Assembly: GCA_031257595.1 (NCBI GenBank)
Contig: JAIROH010000059.1
Location: forward strand, 1 to 12,470
DNA length: 12,470 bases
DNA from: Treponema sp.
GTDB taxonomy: Bacteria > Spirochaetota > Spirochaetia > Treponematales > Breznakiellaceae
Direction: 5' to 3'
The notes under the pieces are model-generated. The model saw only the letters and a program-made list of their open reading frames with translations, was not told where the DNA came from and ran no database searches. Shown here one piece after another: positions 7,578 to 12,470 of this stretch. Within the stretch, counting starts at the first letter, position 1. Each line of letters starts with the position of its first letter. The position numbers and the translations under genes are program-made.

Positions 7578-9068
7578 ATGAAAAAGCTGAATGGCATATG
7601 CCTTATTGTTATTGCCCTGTTCTGCGTCCCTAGCCTTTTCGCCGCCAATCGTTACGCTCTGGTAATCGGCAACAACGATTACCGGAGCATCCCAAAACTG
7701 ACAAATCCGGTGAATGATGCGGATGCGGTAGCGGCAAACCTGAGGGAACTTGGGTATGAAGTTGTTTTAAAGACAAACCTGGATATTGCCGCTATGGATC
7801 ACGAAATCGACAGCTTTTTTACAAAACTAAAGGGCAGTGAAGAAAGCGAAGGGTTTTTCTGGTTTGCCGGACACGGGCTTTCGGTGGAAGAAAAACAGCA
7901 TCTTCTTGGAATAGACGTGGACCCGGGCAGCAACCGGACAATCAGCAGGGGGGCCTATACGGTCGATGAACTGGTTGAAAAATTCAGACAGATAAAAAAC
8001 AAAAGCAACCTTATTGTCATTGACGCCTGCCGCAACGTGGCGCTTCCCGGAAACAGGGCCCTTGGCTCAAGGGGGCTCTCCGTTATAAGCGATGTAGGCA
8101 TCCGGGGGAACAAGATCATCTATTCCACCATGGCCGGAAAAACCGCGTCCGATGGACAGGCGGGAGCGAAGAACAGCCCCTTTGCCCAGGCATTTCTCAC
8201 AAACATGAAAGCCGAAAAGAGTTTTGAAAACGTGTTTATCAGCATTGCCAGGGAAACCCAGCGCCTGACCGGCGGTGAACAGGAACCCTACGCCCTTGGC
8301 TATTTCAGCGTTGAAGATTATTCAATCAATCCGAAATTTTCCGCCGCCGCCCGGCAGCAGGTCGCGTTAAACTCCAACTTCAGCCAGGACGCGCTTCAGG
8401 CCGGAATTACCATTGCCACCGGAAACCTGATTATCCGCACCTTGACCGCGGGACAGTTTACCATAAGCGGAAGGGGACTGGATTTCAGCCAGGAACTGCC
8501 CGAAATGTCGGATCTGAGCATAGAAAAAATAAACGCCGGAACCTATACCGTAAAAATGCGGTACGAGAACGGACAAACCGAGGAAAAAACGATATTCGTC
8601 GGCAGGGATCAGGACGTTGCGGTTGATTTTTCCTATACTCCCGTTCCGGCCCGAGAGATCGTCAGGCCCTCTCCCCTGCCCTCTCAATCAGGTTCTTCAT
8701 TCTCCACCTCCCAGAAAGTAGGCGCCGGTTTCCTCAACCTCCTGGCGGGGGCCGGTTCTTTTTCGATGAAGGACGGCTGGGGCGGCGCCATGATTATCGG
8801 CGGCTACGCCCTTGCGGCGGGCCTGATAATCTGGGATGTCGCGGGTTTTTCCTACGAGGACGACATGGCCGGCGTTCCCGGCGCCATCGGCCTCGGCGTT
8901 GCCGGCCTCACCGCCGGCGGCGGCTTTATCCGGCCCTTTGTTTATGCCGGGAAGACCGGCTCCGGGGCAGGTAAAAAAATTACGGCCTACGGCGACGCAA
9001 AGGTTTCTTTTAAACCCGGCCCCGGAGGCATTGAGGCGTTAAAATTCACCTATACCTACAGTTATTAA
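7578..9068 (+). CDS. Exported caspase-family (C14) protein with C-terminal hydrophobic tail
   Basis: A 496-residue protein with a signal peptide (about 1-23) and a good AAGGAG site. Residues 24-205 form a caspase/metacaspase-type domain: NRYALVIGNNDY first strand, NPVNDADAVAANLRELGYEV, FFWFAGHG with catalytic His99, LIVIDACRN with catalytic Cys151, then IYSTMAGKTASDG and SPFAQAFL. Both dyad residues are present, so an active cysteine peptidase is plausible. Residues 282-352 form a beta-sandwich-like stretch, perhaps PEGA-like. Residues 380-458 are glycine-rich and hydrophobic (LNLLAGAGSFSMKDGWGG, then two segments near 402-424 and 432-456), resembling the spirochaetal P13-type membrane region; the chain ends in YTYSY. 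It follows the DUF4384 gene and precedes a small lipoprotein gene by 9 bp. Bacterial caspases are usually cytoplasmic, so the signal peptide is notable. Substrate unknown. Confidence 0.88.
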   Translation: MKKLNGICLIVIALFCVPSLFAANRYALVIGNNDYRSIPKLTNPVNDADAVAANLRELGYEVVLKTNLDIAAMDHEIDSFFTKLKGSEESEGFFWFAGHGLSVEEKQHLLGIDVDPGSNRTISRGAYTVDELVEKFRQIKNKSNLIVIDACRNVALPGNRALGSRGLSVISDVGIRGNKIIYSTMAGKTASDGQAGAKNSPFAQAFLTNMKAEKSFENVFISIARETQRLTGGEQEPYALGYFSVEDYSINPKFSAAARQQVALNSNFSQDALQAGITIATGNLIIRTLTAGQFTISGRGLDFSQELPEMSDLSIEKINAGTYTVKMRYENGQTEEKTIFVGRDQDVAVDFSYTPVPAREIVRPSPLPSQSGSSFSTSQKVGAGFLNLLAGAGSFSMKDGWGGAMIIGGYALAAGLIIWDVAGFSYEDDMAGVPGAIGLGVAGLTAGGGFIRPFVYAGKTGSGAGKKITAYGDAKVSFKPGPGGIEALKFTYTYSY

Positions 9069-9077
9069 GGAGACAAA

Positions 9078-9782
9078 ATGACAAACCTGCGCAGATTTAA
9101 GTTCCTGACGCTGCTGCTGCTCTTTTTGGCGTCCCTTTTCCTGAACGGCTGCAAGGATCTTTTTCATTCGCCGGAAGAGGACAACGACAATAATTCCAAC
9201 AATAACGGTACAAATCTTTTTATCGGCAGTTGGTCTACGACTGCCGATAACAGCTACGGCTCTTTTGAAATAAAATTTGTAGTCACCGATTCCTATTGGA
9301 CCTTTACCGATGATTTTGCTGCAATTCAACTAAGCGGAACATACAGAACAATTATGGACGCCGGAAATATGATGATTCTTGCAAATGCTTCTTATTCGGA
9401 CATAGGAACCGCAAGTGTTTCCGGGAATACCTTGTACCTTAATCTGGCCGGCAGCTCCTATGCGCTGACTAAAGACGACGGCTCTTACAACACGGCAAAT
9501 CCTTTTATCGGTACCTGGTCAGGTTTTTTTGATGACGATTACCACTCTTATTATGTAACGGCCACCATTACGGATTCCTCCTGGACCATTAATTTAAATG
9601 ACGGCTTTTCAACACAGCAACCAAGCGGAACCTATACAAGAAACGGAAATACCGCAGTATTGTATTACACCGGTTATTCACAACAAGCAGGAACCGCGAC
9701 GGTTTCCGGAGATACCTTGTACCTTTATTTGAATGATTTTTCCGATTCCACCATTACGCTAACCAAATTACCAGGCTCGTAA
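9078..9782 (+). CDS. Small lipoprotein with two tandem lipocalin-like repeats
   Basis: A 234-residue protein. The signal ends in FLNGC, with the lipid Cys at 25; the mature start CKDLFH is identical to that of the beta-helix lipoprotein at 230-2590. An Asn/Asp-rich linker (33-45) follows. Residues 46-132 and 141-230 are two copies of one unit: FIGSWS/FIGTWS, VVTDSYWTF/TITDSSWTI, SGTYR/SGTYT, then TASVSGNTLYLNL/TATVSGDTLYLYL. This is the pattern of small lipocalin-like or META-type barrels in which FxGxW opens the fold. The AGGAG site overlaps the stop of the caspase gene, so the two are co-transcribed. A GC hairpin ends the operon 12 bases after the stop. No family name is certain; likely an accessory envelope lipoprotein. 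Confidence 0.8.
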   Translation: MTNLRRFKFLTLLLLFLASLFLNGCKDLFHSPEEDNDNNSNNNGTNLFIGSWSTTADNSYGSFEIKFVVTDSYWTFTDDFAAIQLSGTYRTIMDAGNMMILANASYSDIGTASVSGNTLYLNLAGSSYALTKDDGSYNTANPFIGTWSGFFDDDYHSYYVTATITDSSWTINLNDGFSTQQPSGTYTRNGNTAVLYYTGYSQQAGTATVSGDTLYLYLNDFSDSTITLTKLPGS

Positions 9783-9793
9783 CAAAAAGTTTC

Positions 9794-9816
9794 AGGCGGC
9801 GGGCCTTCCGCCGCCT
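9794..9816 (+). terminator. Rho-independent-like terminator of the caspase operon
   Basis: AGGCGGCGG (9794-9802) pairs perfectly with CCGCCGCCT (9808-9816) around a five-base loop. An A-rich stretch precedes it, but only a short, broken T-run (TTTGCCTGTT) follows. It sits 12 bases after the last stop codon of the cluster. Good stem, imperfect tail. Confidence 0.7.
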
Positions 9817-9886
9817 TTGCCTGTTGAGCCGCGGATTGTCGCCCTTGATTAGCTGGTTCCCAAAACTGGGTGACTGACATCATCTG

Positions 9887-10012
9887 ACTTTTATTGAGAG
9901 AAATTAAGCCGCCGGAGGCGTGGAAACCCACTTGGGCGCAAGGGATTGCAGCGGAAATCCCGCAGGAATTGCGGAGCAATTCCGAGGAATTGGAGCGGAA
10001 AGCCCGGTTTTT
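9887..10012 (+). repeat. 126-bp dispersed repeat, right inverted copy
   Basis: Inverted partner of 1-126, about 94% identical by eye count. Here both ends are visible: similarity stops at ACTTTTATTG on the left and at the five-T run on the right. The two copies bracket 9.76 kb holding the beta-helix gene, the XRE gene and the caspase operon. An open frame runs through the repeat but has no ribosome site. No target duplication was seen. Confidence 0.85.
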
Positions 10013-10125
10013 GCGGGCCGGCACGCAAAAATGCGCCCGGACCGACTCGAAAAAAGTAAACGCCGATGCCCTGGCATTAAGGACTTACAGGTTGACACGA
10101 ATGAACGGATGGAGCAGTATGATTG

Positions 10126-10251
10126 ATGAGGAACGGACGTACCAGGGAAATTCTGTTGCGAGAAGACGCTGATGCGGTCGTCCAGGGGTTCGATTCTATA
10201 GGCGGGGATGAAACGTGGCGGACAGCCTGTATTCCAAAAAACCGGGTTTAG
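10126..10251 (+). CDS. Possible small hypothetical protein (41 residues)
   Basis: A short frame beginning MRNGRTREILLRED and ending TACIPKNRV before TAG. GGAG at 10111-10114 lies 11 bases before the ATG, or 8 before a TTG at 10123. The composition is basic at the ends and acidic in the middle. No family was recognised. It sits in an otherwise gene-free gap before the recombinase gene. It may be a real small protein, the relic of a longer gene, or chance; conservation would decide. Confidence 0.25.
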   Translation: MRNGRTREILLREDADAVVQGFDSIGGDETWRTACIPKNRV

Positions 10252-10277
10252 GTCGATGGAAGAACCCTGTTTGTCTC

Positions 10278-10297
10278 TTCAAAACTGAAGTTTTGAA
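10278..10297. repeat. 20-bp palindrome upstream of recombinase gene
   Basis: TTCAAAACT (10278-10286) and AGTTTTGAA (10289-10297) are perfect inverted 9-mers separated by GA. It lies about 30 bases before the GTG start, where an operator for control of the recombinase, or an mRNA hairpin near the ribosome site, would be expected. There is no T-run, so a terminator is unlikely. Confidence 0.5.
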
Positions 10298-10329
10298 CTG
10301 CTTCGCCGGTAATTAAAGAGAAGGTTATT

Positions 10330-11562
10330 GTGGAAACGGTTTATATTTTTTATGCTAATGATAAAATAAGAGCTCCTTTTTATGATTATGACAGAGACTT
10401 GTTTTTACGGCTTGTTAAAAGTAACGCGGGTAGCTGGGATGCCCAAAAACGACAGTTTATATTAAAACGCTTGGATTCTAATCGGTTAAACCGTATATTT
10501 GATGGAAGAATCTATGTAGAAATAGAAGAGGGGTCAAAGGCATCTCCCGTAGTCCATGGTTTTTTGGGCAGGCCCTGGGTATCTGCTGAACCGGAAGATG
10601 ATGCTATAGCGCCCCTTCCCGTCTTGTCCCATAGCCTAAGGCATGCTGAGCCGGGGACAAGCCCTCAGATGTCTGATGACAGGACCTGTATCTCCCAATT
10701 AAAATCCCTGCCTGAATTGTTTACCGTTGATTGGCAGAAAAAACTTAAAATTGAACTTAGTTCCCGCATGTATAGCATAAAAACGGTGAATTCCTACCTC
10801 CACTACAATAAGGCTTTCTGCCGGACCATGCAGAAGGGACCGCTGGAGGTGAACACCGATGATATTAAGGCTTATCTGGCTTATCTTGACAACAGCCGGG
10901 ACCTTTCTGCCTCTTCGGTAAATCTAGCTATCAGTGCGCTCAAGTTCTTTTACGGTTCTGTCCTCAAACGGAATATTGCAGGACAGCAGCACCGGCCCAG
11001 GCATGACAAGCGTCTGCCCTCTGTTTTTTCCAAGGCAGAAGTAAACCTTCTTCTTGAATGTGAGAAGAACCCCAAGCATCGGCTTCTTTTAATGCTGGTA
11101 TATTCATCGGGTTTGCGGGTAAGCGAAGTTACGGCATTAAAGAAGGAGGATATTGACTTAAGCCGCAAGACTATTTTTATTCGTTCGGGGAAGGGGCGTA
11201 AAGATCGATTTACCTTGCTTTCTGATCGGGCCGCTCAGTTTATTAAGGAGTATTGTTTGCTTTATTCGATAGAAAGCTGGTTGTTCCCCGGTCAGCCGGC
11301 ATTGCGGCATCTTTCAATACGCTCCGCTCAAAATATTTTTTACAAGGCCATGCAAAACGCCGGAATTTCCAAAAATACTTCAATTCACAGCCTTCGTCAT
11401 TCTTTTGCAACCCATCTTCTGGAAAGCGGTATCAATTTAAAGTATATCCAGGAGCTTCTGGGACATGTATCAATCAGGACTACCGAACGCTATATCCATG
11501 TTGCCCACCTTTCCACCTTGCGTATTCCAAGCCCTCTGGATAGCCTCGCCGATGGGACCTGA
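10330..11562 (+). CDS. Tyrosine recombinase with extra N-terminal domain
   Basis: A 410-residue phage-integrase-family site-specific recombinase. Catalytic residues are all present: Arg263 (SSGLRVSEV), Lys288 (SGKGRKDR), His353 and Arg356 (HSLRHSFATH), His379 (LLGHVSIRTT) and Tyr388 (ERYIHV). Residues 132-215 form the SAM-like DNA-binding domain. Residues 1-66 are an added module (IRAPFYDYDRDLFLRLVK, then SWDAQKRQFIL) recalling HARP-like N-terminal extensions of some integrases; a low-complexity linker follows (about 67-130). Lys288 to His353 is 65 residues, like XerC/XerD. The longer spacing of integron IntI proteins, with their extra helix, is absent. The C-terminus IPSPLDSL nevertheless resembles IntI endings. 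The start is GTG with AGAAGG five bases upstream. It lies just before an integron-like cassette and points the same way. Canonical IntI status is not supported. Confidence 0.9.
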   Translation: METVYIFYANDKIRAPFYDYDRDLFLRLVKSNAGSWDAQKRQFILKRLDSNRLNRIFDGRIYVEIEEGSKASPVVHGFLGRPWVSAEPEDDAIAPLPVLSHSLRHAEPGTSPQMSDDRTCISQLKSLPELFTVDWQKKLKIELSSRMYSIKTVNSYLHYNKAFCRTMQKGPLEVNTDDIKAYLAYLDNSRDLSASSVNLAISALKFFYGSVLKRNIAGQQHRPRHDKRLPSVFSKAEVNLLLECEKNPKHRLLLMLVYSSGLRVSEVTALKKEDIDLSRKTIFIRSGKGRKDRFTLLSDRAAQFIKEYCLLYSIESWLFPGQPALRHLSIRSAQNIFYKAMQNAGISKNTSIHSLRHSFATHLLESGINLKYIQELLGHVSIRTTERYIHVAHLSTLRIPSPLDSLADGT

Positions 11563-11669
11563 CGGATATAAAACGAAGGATTTTTCGTATTAATGACTAA
11601 TGCGGCCTATTTAATGTATATCGTTTTATTGGGAGTAGAGGATGAATAAAGGTAATACATGGAAAATAC

Positions 11670-11687
11670 GTTATGCGTAATTGCCCC
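11670..11687 (+). other. Integron-type core junction (attI-like) and cassette left end
   Basis: GTTATGCGTAATTGCCCC begins with GTTATGC, one base off the integron core consensus GTTRRRY. It is the inverted match (17 of 18) of 12356-12373. In an integron, recombination would join after the G at 11670, so the cassette would begin at 11671. It lies about 108 bp after the recombinase stop, which fits an attI position. An inverted repeat ATAAAACGA (11568-11576)/TCGTTTTAT (11621-11629) lies in the same gap. Confidence 0.6.
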
Positions 11688-11721
11688 TAAAATTTATTTG
11701 AAAATATTTGAATAAAAATAA

Positions 11722-11751
11722 TTGACAGAAGAATAAGAAACATGATATAGT
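11722..11751 (+). promoter_or_regulatory. Cassette-internal promoter of the acetyltransferase gene
   Basis: TTGACA (11722-11727) and TATAGT (11746-11751) are 18 bases apart, close to the sigma-70 ideal. A GGAGG ribosome site (11762-11766) and the ATG at 11773 follow. The gene therefore need not depend on a promoter in the integron platform. Confidence 0.7.
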
Positions 11752-11772
11752 CTAAAAAATTGGAGGATTGCA

Positions 11773-12324
11773 ATGTATTTTAAGAAATTGGTTGGAAAAA
11801 AATGTTATTTATCGCCAATTAATGAAAACGATGCTGAAAAATTTACTGAATGGCTTAATGATTTAGAAATCACAATAAATCTGCAACTCTATAATAGCGT
11901 AATAAATGTGGAAAATGAACGTGGTCTTTTGAACAGTTTATCAAAAGACCATAATTATTCAATTATAGACTTTGAAAAAAATGAATTAATTGGCAATTGT
12001 GGTTTTTTGGATATAGATCATTTGAATCAAACCGCAGAAATCGGATTATTTATTGGAAATAAAAATTACTGGAATAAAGGTTTTGGAAGTGAGGCGTTAA
12101 CATTATTATTGGATTATGGATTTAAAGCGTTAAATTTGAACAATGTAATGTTAAAGGTATATTCGTTTAACAAAAGGGCAATAAAATCTTATGAAAAGGT
12201 GGGTTTTAAAATCATTGGAAAAAGACGTGAAGCGTTAAGACGTGGAAAAGAAACCTATGAAATAATATTTATGGACATATTGGAAAAAGAATTTTATGAA
12301 GAAAATAAAATAATAAATGAATAA
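11773..12324 (+). CDS. GNAT family N-acetyltransferase (RimJ/RimL-like)
   Basis: A 183-residue GCN5-related acetyltransferase, which would move an acetyl group from acetyl-CoA to an amine; the substrate cannot be told. Visible motifs: N-terminal KLVGKKCYLSPINENDAEKF typical of the Acetyltransf_3 group, ELIGNCGFLDID strand, NQTAEIGLFIGNKNYWNKG, the acetyl-CoA loop NKGFGSEA (101-108), and the late motif NKRAIKSYEKVGF (133-145). Length is normal for the family. A clean GGAGG precedes the ATG. Codons are strongly A/T-biased (AAA, ATT, TTA), unlike every other gene here, which indicates acquisition from an AT-rich donor. It lies between the integron-like core junction and the attC-like site, so it is the cassette cargo. 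Acetyltransferases, some giving antibiotic resistance, are common cassette genes; no drug class can be assigned. Confidence 0.92.
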   Translation: MYFKKLVGKKCYLSPINENDAEKFTEWLNDLEITINLQLYNSVINVENERGLLNSLSKDHNYSIIDFEKNELIGNCGFLDIDHLNQTAEIGLFIGNKNYWNKGFGSEALTLLLDYGFKALNLNNVMLKVYSFNKRAIKSYEKVGFKIIGKRREALRRGKETYEIIFMDILEKEFYEENKIINE

Positions 12325-12355
12325 ATAAAAATACAGAATAAAAATAATGGAGTAC

Positions 12356-12470
12356 GGGGCAACTACGCATAACAGGTCTGTTTACGCTGCGCCCGCAGTA
12401 GCGGGCTTGGTCTTCCGTTCGCTAGGTCATTGCGCTACGCTCCATTCCCACGCTCACTCCAGACACATTT
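12356..12470 (+). other. attC-like recombination site, incomplete at window end
   Basis: GGGGCAACTACGCATAAC (12356-12373) is the inverted match of the cassette left end. GCATAAC (12367-12373) would be the R-double-prime box, the exact complement of GTTATGC. Inside, GTCTG (12376-12380) can pair with CAGAC (12460-12464), and GCCCGC(12391-12396)/GCGGGC(12401-12406) forms a perfect central hairpin. A closing GTTATGC-type box would be expected shortly after base 12470. The length of at least 104 bases is within the known attC range. Confidence 0.5.

Larger units (their letters stand above)
10013..10329 (+). other. Mostly non-coding gap before the recombinase
   Basis: 317 bases between the dispersed repeat and the recombinase gene. 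It contains a possible 41-residue ORF (10126-10251), a 20-bp palindrome (10278-10297) and the recombinase ribosome site (AGAGAAGG, 10317-10324). TTGACA-like bases occur near 10092-10097, without a convincing -10 partner. A T-arm-like GGTTCGATTC at 10188-10197 is not part of a tRNA. Confidence 0.5.
11671..12470 (+). mobile_element. Putative integron gene cassette carrying an acetyltransferase (runs off window)
   Basis: The cassette is bounded by the GTTATGC junction on the left and by an attC-like site starting at GCATAAC (12367-12373) on the right. It contains its own promoter and one AT-rich GNAT gene in the same direction, in contrast to the GC-rich DNA at left. No target-site duplication flanks the inverted repeats, which argues against a simple transposon. 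The right boundary lies beyond the window. Confidence 0.55.

Noticed and set aside
9841..9886. CCCA-AAAC-TGGG mini hairpin after the operon terminator
   Set aside because: A four-bp stem is expected by chance, and nothing else supports a function.
9894..10172. Plus-strand open frame running through the dispersed repeat
   Set aside because: No ribosome site, and it crosses the repeat edge into unrelated sequence; the repeat is better read as non-coding.
10185..10200. tRNA T-arm-like GGTTCGATTC
   Set aside because: The flanking bases do not form a T stem, and no acceptor, D or anticodon arms could be found around it.
11670..12373. Terminal inverted repeats of an insertion sequence or MITE
   Set aside because: No transposase inside and no direct target duplication outside; the ends match integron core boxes better.

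Overview
The window looks like chromosomal DNA of a spirochaete, most likely a termite-gut Treponema relative. The reasons are mid-range GC, a run of short-lipobox lipoproteins (two of them start the mature protein with CKDLFH), a beta-helix surface lipoprotein with an InlB-type repeat, and a caspase-like protein with a P13-like tail. The genus is inference; no 16S or housekeeping gene is present.

Layout. (1) Bases 1-126 are one arm of a 126-bp dispersed repeat whose inverted partner lies at 9887-10012. (2) 230-2590 is a large beta-helix surface lipoprotein built from two duplicated modules. It is convergent with a small XRE-type repressor on the minus strand (2631-2984). (3) 3145-9782 is a same-strand, tightly spaced five-gene cluster: a lipoprotein with three internal repeats, a lipoprotein with a propeller-like C-terminus, a DUF4384 protein, a caspase-fold protein with an intact His/Cys dyad, and a small two-repeat lipoprotein, ending at a strong GC hairpin. 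All five products carry an export signal, so this looks like an envelope-located caspase system. (4) 10013-10329 is mostly non-coding, with one possible 41-residue ORF and a 20-bp palindrome. (5) 10330-11562 is a tyrosine recombinase with an extra N-terminal domain. (6) From 11671 to beyond the window end lies what looks like an integron gene cassette: a GTTATGC core junction, its own promoter, an AT-rich GNAT acetyltransferase gene, then GCATAAC and the start of an attC-like folded region.

How the parts may work together. AT-rich motifs related to TAATTACTATATAA occur as pairs exactly 30 bp apart, once before the beta-helix gene and once between the repressor and the caspase operon. This makes the XRE protein a plausible shared regulator of both surface loci. 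The recombinase at the right points in the same direction as the cassette, an arrangement known from the Treponema denticola integron, but it lacks the integron-specific insertion of IntI proteins. The platform is therefore either atypical or served by an IntI encoded elsewhere.

The most interesting items are the putative integron cassette next to a non-canonical recombinase, the fully exported caspase/DUF4384 operon, and the 30-bp-phased operator pairs. All domain names were assigned by eye from motifs; no database search was run.
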